From NCBI GenBank assembly GCA_963575745.1, contig CAUYUJ010014328.1, positions 51,001 through 115,000 on the forward strand: a DNA stretch of 64,000 nucleotides, written 5' to 3'. The notes below the pieces were generated by a model. The model was not told the origin of the DNA and did no database searches. It worked only from the letters and a program-made list of their open reading frames with translations. Origin of the DNA: Prorocentrum cordatum. Its lineage: Eukaryota; Sar; Dinophyceae; Prorocentrales; Prorocentraceae. Positions 41,571 through 51,467 of the stretch are shown in pieces (the first letter of the stretch is position 1; each line of letters begins with the position of its first letter). A program made the translations under genes and the position numbers.

Positions 41571-42365
41571 GTGAGCGTTCTTTTATTCGGCGTTTCGACA
41601 TCGGGCGGAAAGGGAGTTGGGAAGGGGGGGTCTGGCTCAGGACCTCTGCTTGGTGCGACGGCTTGCAGCAGTGCGGCCGATGGGGGAGGGACCCCACCTG
41701 CGCGAAACAGGCGCCAACAACAGCCAAGATCTGCTCCACGGGGGGGAGAGGGGGGGGCGCGAGGGCCGGCGCCGATCGGCAAAACCATGGATTGACAAAG
41801 CGCCCACAACCACAACCACGACCGCGCGCTTCGCGCGCGCAAGCGCAAGTTCTGACGCAGCCTATGGCGCTGCGATGAAGCGCAAGGTGCAGCAGTTCTG
41901 GGCCTCCCCCTGTGCCCCCCCTCCTCCCGGCCCGAACGAATTGCCTCCCCTCCTCCCGGACCAAATTGAAGGGGCCCCAGGACACACAAATAAATACACA
42001 CAAATAAAATGATTCACCATATTTTCCCATATTTTCAGAGTTTTTGTCTTCCCGCCCAATTCCAATATTTTCCCATCTTTTCCTGGGACTCGACGATTAA
42101 TTGTGTCTGTGTGTTTTCTTCCCTCCTGACAAATCAGCCCCGAAAACGGCCGCCGGAGGCTCGACGCGTGCCCCCGAACGCCAGGCGGAGGGAGGAGGGG
42201 AGAGAGCCGAGGGATGGGGGAGGGAGGGGATCGAGGGGGATCAGGAGGGATGGGGGAGGGAGTGAGTTGAATTGAGGGATGGGGAGGGATGGGGGAGGGA
42301 GTGAGTTGAGGGGTGAGGAGGGATGGGGGATCAGTCGGCGGCGCGCACCAGGGGTTGGAGTGAGG
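41571..42365. other. Spacer, nothing recognised
   Basis: GC-rich with GGGATGGGGGAGGG repeats at 42,210-42,330. Confidence 0.4.
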
Positions 42366-42477
42366 GGGGGAGGGCTTCTTAGAAGCAGGGGTGTTTCTTA
42401 GGAGGCGCCGGCCTTACATCTATAGACAAAGTCCGCGCCGTCTAAGAAGCAGGGGTGCTTCTAAGAAACCCTCCCCC
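42366..42477. repeat. Fold-back sequence, 22-bp arms
   Basis: GGGGGAGGGCTTCTTAGAAG... and its near-exact reverse complement, 68 bp apart. Each arm itself contains a CTTCTTAGAAGC palindrome. Confidence 0.8.
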
Positions 42478-42652
42478 CTCCCCCCCCCCTCTGCGCGTGG
42501 CTGAATCAAGGTCTTGAACGAAGTTCTGTGGGGGGGAACTCTTGGGAAGCCTCCGGGACCCTGTTGGAGGCCGTTCGGGAGTCTCTGGGGGCATCTGGGG
42601 GTGTGTCAGGGCGTATGACATGTAGGGGCGTCGGGAGACCCTACTGGAAGTT
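42478..42652. other. Spacer before the retrotransposon
   Basis: Contains GGGGGCATCTGGGGGTGTG-like short repeats. No gene. Confidence 0.4.
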
Positions 42653-42657
42653 GACTG
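42653..42657. other. Target-site duplication, left copy (GACTG)
   Basis: GACTG directly before the 5' LTR; the same five bases follow the 3' LTR at 56,273-56,277. Confidence 0.75.
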
Positions 42658-42848
42658 TGTGATTCCAGAAGGCTCGCTGCTCTCCTCACCCGTTCTCCGC
42701 TCTCCCGCTGCTTGCTCCCATCTTTCTTCTCGCTGCCGTATTGGTTACAAAACATTTCAGGGCCCTTGGCCTTAGAGCTACGCGGTTTGATCGAGCAGCG
42801 ATTTCATACGACAGAGATTGCCGCGCCGCGCGCGTCATCCATATCACA
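42658..42848 (+). repeat. 5' LTR
   Basis: 191 bp, TGTGAT...ATCACA. It differs from the 3' LTR at about 18 positions, mostly with A or T here against G or C there. Confidence 0.8.
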
Positions 42849-42849
42849 G

Positions 42850-42867
42850 TGGTAGTTTGGAGCTTGG
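42850..42867 (+). promoter_or_regulatory. Possible primer-binding site
   Basis: TGGTAGTTTGGAGCTTGG starts one base after the LTR. TGG pairs with the CCA-3' of a tRNA; I cannot name the tRNA. Confidence 0.45.
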
Positions 42868-42984
42868 CTTGCTATACTCGGCCCGCGGGGCCGCCCACAA
42901 CGACGACGTCCGCGACAATATCATCCATATTGGAATCGAAGACCAGCGTCTTCCTGGTGATCTGCATCACCCAGCTGCGGCGCA

Positions 42985-43440
42985 GCACACACGCCAGCGT
43001 CCGCGACGCTAGCACCGACAGCAACGCCTACTACGCCGACCCTGCCAACTCCCACGCCAGCGTCAGCGACGCTAGCAGCAACGCCTATCACGCCTTCAAC
43101 GCCAACTCCCACGCCAACGTCGGCGACGCCAGCATCTACGTCTACCCCGCCAACTCTCCCGCCAGCGTCAGCGACGCCAGCACACGCGCCGCCAAGTTCA
43201 ATGTCACATACCCCCTGAACTTTAGCGAAGCCGCCGAGTCAAATTTCATATGCCTCCAGAGTTTCAGCGAAGCCGCCAAATTCGATTTCCCTTAAGTCCA
43301 GAACTTCAGCGAAGCCGCCAAGTTCGATGTCCCTTACTTTTCAAAACATCAGCGACGCTGCCGAGTTCGATTTCCCTTTCTTCCAAAACATCAGCGACGC
43401 CGCCGAGTTCGATTTCCCTTACGCCGACTCACTGTTCGCA
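42985..43440 (+). repeat. Tandem repeats in the copia 5' region
   Basis: About 57-bp units with CCACGCCAGCGTCAGCGACG at 42,985-43,190, then about 48-bp units with CAGCGAAGCCGCCAAGTTCG at 43,235-43,430. Open in one frame but probably leader sequence. Confidence 0.75.
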
Positions 43441-43479
43441 AAGATGACGGACATCTCTCGTCATTTCTGACAATCAGTC

Positions 43480-44640
43480 ATGCCGACATGGAACGGAGAT
43501 CCCTCAAAGTGGAAAGACTACAAGCAGGAGGTGAAGCTATGGAAGCTCAGCGAGAAGTTCTCAGTCACACAGAGTCTCGCATCGAAGCTTGTGCTTATAG
43601 GCTCAGCGGGACAGCCAGAACAGCAGCGTTGAATCTGGCGGAGGAGCAGCTGCACCTGGCAGCTGCAGCGCACACTGAGGACGCCGACGAGAAGAAGCGC
43701 CAAAGAAATCAGGTCGGCATCGAGAATGTTTTACAGCATTGAGAGGCAAACCTGGGTCAGCAGAAGCCCGTGCAGAAAGGCGAGACCCTCGAAAAGTTGT
43801 TCGAATCTACACAGCATCGCCGACGTCGAGGTGAACGGTGAACGAATGACGGACTGGCCCATCCGCTTCGAGACGGGTCTACAGCAGCTACGTGCGAACG
43901 AGGTGGACTTCAACGCGCTGGACGACGTATCGGGATGGTTCCTGCTGCGAAACGCCGGGCTCACGGCCGAGCGCCGCGAGCGCGTCGTGGGCAACTTGCC
44001 CGACGAACACTACGGCTACCAGCGCATCCGTGGACTGCTGGTGCGGATGTTTCCGGACATCCTCAAATCCGAGCGCCGCGCCCCGCCGCCCTCGAGGTCG
44101 TGGAGCAACCAGTCGCGCTCCCATGGTGGCTGGCACAGCAACGCTTCCTCCTGTCGCGGAGGGCGATCCACTAACGTCGTCGACGAGCCCGCCGACGAGG
44201 ACGACGAAGAACAATAAGGGGACGACGAGGACGAGGCCGACGCGCAGGACATCGCTCGCCAGGCTCTCGAGGCCTTCAGCGACGAGCTCGAGTCCTCCAA
44301 CGTGGACATCTCCGAGCTGTTCGACGGCGATGACTCTGCCAAGGTCGAGGCCGCCGCGGCGGAGCTCGCCGCGATTCCCGAGGCCATGGCCACCGCCAGG
44401 TCAGCCCGGGAGGCCCTGAAGGGCCGCAGCAAGTCGAACAAGTCCGCGCCGTCTCGCCGCCCGGCCAAGCTCTCCAGAACCGGGTCGACCAGCGCAAGAA
44501 GACGTCGCAGTACTGGGGCTGCGGCGAGACCGGGCACTGGACAAGAGATAAGGAGCGCCCCACGCCCGGTGCTCGCAAGTTCGCGCCCAAGGACGGCAAG
44601 TCCAAGGGCGGTGGGCGGGGGGGCCGAGGAGGTCGCCCGC
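43480..44640 (+). pseudogene. copia gag remnant with degenerate zinc knuckle
   Basis: Starts MPTWNGDPSKWKDYKQEVK at 43,480, a start like dinoflagellate copia gags (W-x-G-x-x-x-x-W..Y). A shift near 43,600 leads to ALNLAEEQLHLAAAA; TGA at 43,740 and another shift lead to RMTDWPIRFETGLQQLRAN and AERRERVVGNLPDEHYGYQR. A stop at 44,215 precedes ARQALEAFSDELESSNVD. Near 44,510 the zinc knuckle reads YWGCGETGHWTRDK: compared with C-x2-C-x4-H-x4-C the first and last Cys are replaced by Tyr and Lys. At least three shifts and two in-frame stops. Capsid and nucleocapsid function must be lost. Confidence 0.65.
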
Positions 44641-44768
44641 GGCGCCAGGCGCGCATTACCGAGCAGGTCCAGTTCGCAGACAAGGAAATTGCTCTTCACC
44701 CGCAGGGACCTGCGTCGCCGGCACCTGAGGCCTGCGTCTCGGGGCGGCTGATTCACCGCCTGCCGAGC

Positions 44769-45330
44769 GTGAAAGTTGCGATCGGCAACGGGAAGCCCAC
44801 GGACGATGGCGTCGGCGTCGCGGATACCGCCTGCCTTTTCTGCGTTTCGGGCAATAAGTGGCACGACAACTACACGGACATCCTCACCAAGATTCGCCGA
44901 GCAGATCCTCGAGAAACCCGAGGACGAAGTCGACAGGTTCGGCAACGGAGGCGCCCTCCCGAGCAAGCTGCGCGTCACCGCGCCGCTCGTGCTCTGCGGC
45001 ATGGCCGGCCGCGTCGTGTTCGGCGTCGTGGACAGCCCCACGCTTGGCCAGCTCATTGGCCGCGACTTCATACAGCCTTCCAAGACCGACATCTTTCTGG
45101 AAGGGCCAGATCCGCATCGGGAGCTCCGCCCAGAAGCTCATGACGAGCGCCGCGGGCCACCCCGCGATCAAGTTGCGGCCAGAGGACTGGCAGGCCATCA
45201 AAGACACTGGCATGGAGCGACCTGCCAAACCACCCAGCCGACCGAAGGTGAGCGACGAATCTACAGTCAACGCTACGATCAAGACCGGCACGATGATTGA
45301 TACGCTTAACAAGCTCGTCACGAAAAAGGA
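44769..45330 (+). pseudogene. copia protease remnant
   Basis: VKVAIGNGKPTDDGVGVADT, then ACLFCVSGNKW: the D-T-A triad of an aspartic protease is present. Shifts near 44,893 and 45,110 separate it from RFGNGGALPSKLRVTAPLV, DSPTLGQLIGRDFI and SAAGHPAIKLRPEDW, the usual downstream blocks of copia protease. Confidence 0.55.
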
Positions 45331-45479
45331 GCTGAACGTCCCGAGGCGACGTCAGCCTCGTCGACCGAACGGGTCAAGGCTTTTGTCTGCCGTGCCGTGG
45401 CTTCAGCATTGGCTTGCTGTTCCACCGCAGCGCCAGCTCCGAGTCTCACGTTGACGACACTGCCGCAGACCACCTCCCC

Positions 45480-46610
45480 CACGACGTGCGTGACCGAACC
45501 GCTGCAGGACTGCATCGCCTGCGGATGGAAGGCCAACGTGGTCTGCAGCCACCAGGGGCTATGCTCGGACTGCGTTTTCGGCGCGTCCGTGACTCTGGGC
45601 TACGACCACGGACCTGATGGCATCGCAGACGCCAGTCCTGGACCCGAGGTCAACATCGCGGAGGAGGAGCAGCTACGCGTGCGGATGCTCAAGAAGGGGG
45701 CGAAACCGCAGCTGATCGCAGGCAAGCGTTCGGCTTTCGCCACCGGAAAGAGCGGCATGCAGCCGCATCAAATCAACCAGGCTTTGGACACCAACCTGGC
45801 GAAATTTATTACCATATCCAGCCCTACCTCCACAGCGAGCAGCACCGTGCTGTGCGAGTGGTGCTGCAACCGCCCACCAGCTGCATTCGCTCGACTGTTG
45901 CAGATTTGGATCGCGCCTTTCGGCGCGCCTCAACGCGTCACATTTGATGGAGGAGGCGAGTTCGAGCGAGAGTTCTCCAAGGAGCTGGAGGACATGGGTT
46001 GCCGTCTGATGACCACCTCTGCGGCTACGCCGTAGCAGAATGCAACCGTAGAGCGACATGGAGGAATGTGGAAGGTGCGCGCGAGGAAGCTGATCGACCA
46101 GTTTAGCATCAGGTTCGACCCGTCCGAGATCGCCCACAAGGTCCAGTGGATGATCGCCTCCGCGTGCTGGGCCATGAACAGCCAGGTCAATTCCAAGGGC
46201 TACTCGCCGTCGCAGCGGGTGCTCGGGCGAGGCCTTCGGCTTCCCTACTGCTTGCTGGACAACGCGGGCAAACTCCCCCTGCGCGAGCGCATCGTGTCCG
46301 AAAAGCCTTTCTCATAGAGGATTGCCATCGTGAAGGCCGCGCAGATCTCCACGCAGCAGCTGAGATTCAACCACTCCCTCTCGAGAGGGCTACTGGCCCG
46401 GTCTCGGGCAGATGGAGCTCAGCACGCCAGCGACGTCTACCAGACTGGCGACCAGGTGTACTACAGGAGGGGCAACGGCAAGCCCAAGCGAGAATGGGCT
46501 TTGTAGTGGCACGGGCCCGGCGCCATCATCGGTTTCGTGGACGCCTCGAGCGTCTGGGTCGGCCACCGCCCCACGACCGCGAAGGTAAATCGTGGACACC
46601 TACGACGCGC
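45480..46610 (+). pseudogene. copia integrase remnant
   Basis: IACGWKANVVCSHQGLCSDC opens the region. The core has APFGAPQRVTFDGGGEFERE and MGCRLMTTSAATP, then TAG at 46,033 where the family has Tyr, then QNATVERHGGMWKVRARKL. The second Asp (VTFDGGGEF) and the Glu (VERHGG) of the DDE triad are present; the first Asp region is not recognisable. Further on are NSQVNSKGYSPSQRVLGRG, a second TAG at 46,315, and YQTGDQVYYRRGNGKPKREW and VWVGHRPTTAKVNRGHLR, the C-terminal beta domain. Inactive. Confidence 0.65.
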
Positions 46611-46639
46611 CGCGGCATCGGAGCTCGCGCCGCGGGGAC

Positions 46640-47815
46640 AAGTGAACGCGCTGCGCGGCAGCCAGCCGCCCGGGCCACCACCAGGCGCCCCGCCAGGGAC
46701 CTCAGGGTCCGCACCTCCTTCCCATTCTGGAGGAGGCGGCGGTGGCGCAGATGGTGGGCCCACGCCGCCTGGCCGCGATGGAGGACGCGGAGGCCCTGCA
46801 CCGCCTGGCCGCGATGGAGGACTGCGCTGGCTGGACCGGGTCTGCGGGGTCCTGGAGACCATGGGCTGGCACCCCGGCCCGTCGCCCTTCGAGGTCGCCT
46901 TCGGCGGTGGCGGCTTCCACCTCGCGGAGGTGTCAAAGAGCTTTCTGGACCACTGCGTTCGCGAGACGTGGCGGGCCCACATGATGCGGACCTGCAGAAT
47001 AACCGCCAGGAAGGTGCCGGTCGAGGTGCCGAGCTTGGTCGTCAAGACGTTGCGGCGCTTCGTGGAGGAGGCGCCGACGGCCGCGGAGCAGAGGTGGCGG
47101 CGGCGATGTTGCGTTGGCGCCGAGCCTTCTCCAGACCGCCTCAGCCACGTCACGGACGAAGTGGCGCATGACTGCCCCATCTGCCACACTGCTGCGACCA
47201 CGTGGCACTTGATGTGGCGGTGCGACGCCGCCGAGCATGAGCGGCAGCGCCGGGGCCTCCACGAGGCCCCCATCGGCAGGCATCTGCCTCAGCACGAACG
47301 GTCTGCCCTTCTTCTCAATGGGTGGACGAGGGCCGAATGGGGCCCCCCTGACGGCCAGTCGCATGATGCGCACCGCGCGGCCGCCAAGGGCCAGGGGAAG
47401 CTCGCCTTGAACATCCTGCGCTTGAAGGACCGGGTCCTGAAGCGCCACTGGGGACATCTTCGTGGGCATCGCGCCGGAAACGGGCCACGGCAGCAACCAG
47501 GCCGCGAGGCAGGGCAGACCACTGCCACGAGCAGGCCCTCCCTCCTCCTCCCCCCTCCTGCCTGCACGAGGAGGACGTCGAGGAGGTCGAGGAGGAGGGC
47601 GAGGACGCCGAGGACGAGGCGGAGGAGACAGGGCGGCGCTGCCGGCCCTCTCCCGCCCCGACACGAGCAACCAAACGCCGGCCGGGCTGGCGAACCAGGA
47701 CATCCCGCAGCACGCCGGGGACAGGGACATTTCGCAGCACGCCGCGGCGGCAGCTGCGCCGGCCGACCGGCCACGAGCACCTTCCTCTCCCCCCCTCCTC
47801 CCATCCAGCCTGCAG
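46640..47815 (+). mobile_element. LINE C-terminal fragment inside the copia element
   Basis: An open frame continuous with the copia integrase tail encodes a Gly/Pro linker, then VCGVLETMGWHPGPSPFEVA, FLDHCVRETWRAHMMRTC and TDEVAHDCPICHTAATTW followed by HLMWRC. C-x2-C-x7-H-x4-C is the C-terminal zinc motif of many non-LTR polyproteins, and the upstream pattern matches dinoflagellate LINE tails as I remember them. No RT core is present, so it is the 3' end of an element. It separates integrase and RT parts of copia. Confidence 0.5.
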
Positions 47816-47939
47816 GATGAGGATTTTCGTGGAGGGCGTGGACGTGGGCGCGGAGGACGAGGGGCAGCAGGAGGCAGAGGCAGCGCGTCGCCGTCGCCGC
47901 CGTTCTCTTGGCTCAGCGCAGAACAGCAGCTTCAGCCGC

Positions 47940-48700
47940 AAGGCGCCTCGCGGAAGCATGATGGATCGTAAGACTTTGTCATCTTGGTTCATCGACACAG
48001 CTTCCCTAAATGACGAGGACACCTTCCTCGACCTCTCGGGCCCTGCACCTCAGAAGCGACCCCGCAGCGAAGAACAGCTTCCACCGCCAGCGCTACCAGC
48101 ACCAGTTCAGCAGCCAGCCATCCAAGCGCACAGTTTCGGAAACATCGAGAACGCCGCAGCGAACCAGCGCGCCCATCGATACGCCGAATGGCTGGCACGC
48201 AAACAAGGAGACGGTGACTTCACAACCAGTGGAGGAGCTAGCGGCAGTGGAGGAGCAGCCCCACCGCCTTCGGGAGGAGACGCGGTGCAGCCGCTGCCGG
48301 CGGCGCCGCCCCCTGCGGCACCCGCCGTGGGCTCAGGCGCTGCTGCCGCCCCTGCCGCCGCTGATCATCCTGCTGCCCCTGCCGCCGCAGATTTGCATCG
48401 ACATCCTGAACCCGCACCTCAGGGCCCGGTCGACGACGCCGAGGACGACGGGAAGTCCGACAGCTCCGGATCGGACATGATTCGGGAAGGGCAAAGGGCC
48501 GCGGAGGAGCAATCTCGACAGGAGACAGTGGCATGGCGCCCACTGGACGTCGAGAACCAGCGCGGCACGAAGGCACAGCGACAGGTTCAACAACAACCCA
48601 TACGGCATGCTCTTCGACGTGACCGCGAGCCCGACCCGCGCGAGCGCGCGGCCAAGCGCGAGGATCTTTTGGACGACCAGCCCAAGTGCTTCAAGAGGTC
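47940..48700 (+). pseudogene. copia IN-RT linker region
   Basis: MMDRKTLSSWFIDTASLNDE, RAHRYAEWLARKQGDG, then a Pro/Ala-rich stretch and RPLDVENQRGTKAQRQVQQQ. Such low-complexity linkers precede RT in copia polyproteins. One open frame of about 350 codons from 47,817. Confidence 0.5.
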
Positions 48701-49157
48701 GAAGGACACGAACAAGGTCGACCTCTACTTGGACAACCACTTCCAGAAGCACGCGGACATGCTCCACGCAAGTACACGACTCGCGAGGCACCGCTCACGG
48801 ACAACGCGGCCGCCAAGGAGCTCAAGTACGACGCCCTCAGCGCCTCCGAAAAGAGGAACATGGGCGCCGCCATGAAGACCAAGTGGCCCAAGTGGACGGA
48901 GTTCGGCGCCTACAAGAAACTCCCGTCCAGGGGGCTGAGGGAGCTCCTGCGGCGCCACCCCGGTCTCCGCCCTGCGGGCACGCGCCGGGTGCTGACTAGC
49001 AAGGGCCAAAACGTCATGAAGGCCCGCCCAGTCGCGCAGGGCTGCCAGGAGGACAAATCACAGATCAGGGCGGACGCGCCTACGGGGTCAGGGGGCGCGC
49101 CGTGCCTTACCCTGGCCGCCGCGGCCCAGAAGAACTGAGGCATCTCGTCCTAGGACG

Positions 49158-49191
<34 letters not shown>

Positions 49192-49710
49192 GGCGACCTT
49201 CCTACAGTCGGGGAACATCGGGAGGCTGCTGCCCCTGCGCATGCCGGCCAAGAACCCGCCGCCGGGGGCGCAGCCTGGCGAGATCGCGATGGCCACGGGC
49301 GCGATCTACGAGGCGCGCGACGCCGGGGGGCAGCGGCACCTCTACGCCCACAGAAGGTCTTCGCCGAACACGGCCTCGTACAGAGCAAACTCGAGAAGGG
49401 CCTTTACTATTTCTACGACGAAGGTGGGCTCGCCGCGGCTATCCATTCCCACGTGGGCGACTTCCTGATCGCCCAGAGTAATAGCTCCACCAAGTGGAAG
49501 TCCACTATTGCATCGCTGGGGAAGAAGCTACATCTCAAGAAGGTCGACGGGGTCATCAAGCTCGACGACGAGTTTCGCGTGACCCAGGCTACCGCCGCTT
49601 CACAAGTGGATTACATCGACCTGAAGGTCCCGAAGGGCCGCAATTCGGAGGATCGGCTCACTGCCACTGAAGCGACGAGCTACCGCCACACGCTCGGGCA
49701 GCTGCTATGA
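48700..49710 (+). pseudogene. copia reverse transcriptase remnant
   Basis: N-terminal blocks SEKRNMGAAMKTKWPKWTEF, RRVLTSKGQNVMKARPVAQG and SQIRADAPTGS are readable. Motif A follows a TGA and a TAG (the latter probably a former Trp): the Asp at 49,154 is followed by Ala, then ten Ile/Tyr residues from a (TA)n run, then TATFLQSG. Next come GRLLPLRMPAKNPPPG and ATGAIYEARDAG. After a shift near 49,350: LEKGLYYFYDEGGLAAAI and HSHVGDFLIAQS. The catalytic pair expected as VDD reads VGD. The enzyme cannot work. Confidence 0.7.
49160..49190 (+). repeat. (TA)15 run inside RT motif A
   Basis: 31 nt of alternating A and T, which keep the reading frame while splitting the motif. Confidence 0.95.
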
Positions 49711-50430
49711 TTAGCAGTCCAGCAGTCCAGACCTGGGTGGACATCGCCTGCCCGGTGAGCTTTGCAGCCCGCCGCGTCAACGTCGCCACCGTGGCCGACG
49801 CGAAGACCCTGAACAAGACCGTCGCCTACGTGCGATCGACCGCGAACTTCGCGATCGTGCTGAAGCGCAGGCTCGTCGATCTGGTGACGGCCACCACCGC
49901 TTGCTTCAGCGATGCTGCGTTCGCCAACGTTGACGGGGTCAAGAGCCAGTGGGGCATGGTGATGGGGCTCACTCACTGCCCGCGCGATGTCGTCGGCGGC
50001 CGCTATGACCTTTGCCTACGCGTGGCCTGGCACTCAGGCACGGTCAAGAAGTCGGTGAAGTCGACACTCGCTTCCCAAGGCTACGCAACCCTCGAGGGAT
50101 CGGAGACCAACATCTGGTTCCGCCAGCTACTGACCGAGGCCTACAACCCCAAGATGGCGCTCAAGCAGATCGACGCCCTCGCCGACAAGCGCCCTGCTGA
50201 TATCTACAGCGGCAGCAAGGGTCTCGTGACGCACATCGTTCCTGATGTGGATCAGTCTACAGACAAGCAATTCCGCATCGCCGCCTCCATGATTAAGGAG
50301 GCCGTGCACCCCAACAGTGCACTCAAGCTCAGCTGGATTCCGACATGGGCCATGGTCGCGGACGCCTTGACCAAGGCAATGGAAGCCGGCGCCCTGCTGG
50401 CATTCTTCGGGGCCCGCAAGCACAGCTACG
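49707..50430 (+). pseudogene. copia RNase H domain with altered active site
   Basis: A long frame from 49,707. Blocks: FSDAAFANVDGVKSQWGM (first Asp kept), SGTVKKSVKSTLASQGYATL (the usual Glu of TLAAE reads Gln), ADIYSGSKGLVTHI (the usual Asp of SDS/TDC reads Gly) and TWAMVADALTKAM (last Asp kept). Two of four metal ligands are changed. It runs without a stop into the extension. Confidence 0.65.
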
Positions 50431-51344
50431 GGACCCGGCAGCCGCGTGCCGCCATGCTCGCCTCAGTCCTGTTTACCTGCCTCTGCAAGGTCAGGGGGCA
50501 GCCTGCGCCTACGCCGACGGTGCCGGACTACAGCTTCTACATCTGTCTGATGACATTCACGTCAGGCCTCGGCATGACTATAGGTTTCGGCATCTTCGCG
50601 ACGCTCTGGACGAACATGAGGCAGAACAGCATGCTCGCCACCGAAGAGCACGTCACCGAGGCGAAGGCAATGGGCGAGCACCCCGGCTGGGACGGCCACA
50701 TGCTTGGCCAGCGCCGTAACATTCCAGCTGCAATCCCCGAGGATCGCGATTACGACGGCGACATCACGATGCATCCCTCGAATGGACACAGCAGCGTGCA
50801 GGCATCGAGTTCATCAACATTGGCTTCAGGCGCATCTCTCGGACACCACCTATCGCAGCCGCCGATATCAGCGCCACCGCCGCCACTGCTGCCGCCAGAA
50901 CCACCACCTGCCAGCGCACCACCTACCGCAACATCAGCACGATCGAGGTCAGCGAGATCTCAGAGTTCGGTTTCAACCCCTAGCTCACCAAGCATTGTCA
51001 CTGCATCGAATTCATCGAGCTCAGTATATGCGAGTGTGGTTTCGTGGAACGGTTCCTCGCCGAGAGCATCGTCGAACGAGATGCTCAACTGCGTGACCGC
51101 CGCCCCCCGCCATGACTTCAGAATCGGGCATAATCCGCACAGCGTCTACATTACCTGCAAGACCTGCAAGAAGCATTCGTCATGGCTTCTCCAGTTCTAC
51201 AGGCACAGCAGTCCCGATTTCACGAACTTCCCCGAAGGCGCGATGAATGATCTCATGGGCCATTGGAGGAAGCTCGCCAGCAGAGAGTGCTGGCGCGGAC
51301 TTGACCTGATGGACAAACCGACGAAACCTAAGAATGAAAGATGA
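50431..51344 (+). CDS. C-terminal extension of copia pol with a membrane span
   Basis: About 300 codons in frame with RNase H, with a stop at 51,342-51,344. After RKHSYGTRQPRAAMLAS comes a hydrophobic span YSFYICLMTFTSGLGMTIGF (50,527-50,606), then a Ser/Pro-rich middle and a C-terminal block HNPHSVYITCKTCKKHSSWL with a C-x2-C pair. I recall comparable tails with a membrane span and Cys motifs in other dinoflagellate copia polyproteins. It is unusually free of stops given the decay elsewhere. Role unknown; envelope-like or membrane-anchoring functions are speculation. Confidence 0.5.
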
Positions 51345-51417
51345 ACCCCGCTTAGTGTCCGGACGGCAAGTTGGCCGGTCGAACCAGCAAATATTATGCT
51401 GCTCTGTTTCCACGCCC

Positions 51418-51467
51418 GGCTACATATACGTAAGTCCGCATTGCTGGTCAATTTTCACACCCGGCTA
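51418..51467 (+). repeat. 45-bp tandem repeat, left part
   Basis: GGCTA...TAAGTCCGCATTGCTG...CACACCCGGCTA. It continues at 53,264 on the far side of the nested LINE. Confidence 0.85.

Noticed and set aside
42741-43295. A 184-codon frame after the 5' LTR
   Set aside because: It starts inside the LTR and is made of two tandem repeat types; more likely leader sequence than a gene.
46146-47171. Shadow frames over the integrase region
   Set aside because: They overlap the copia integrase in other frames and lack any motif.
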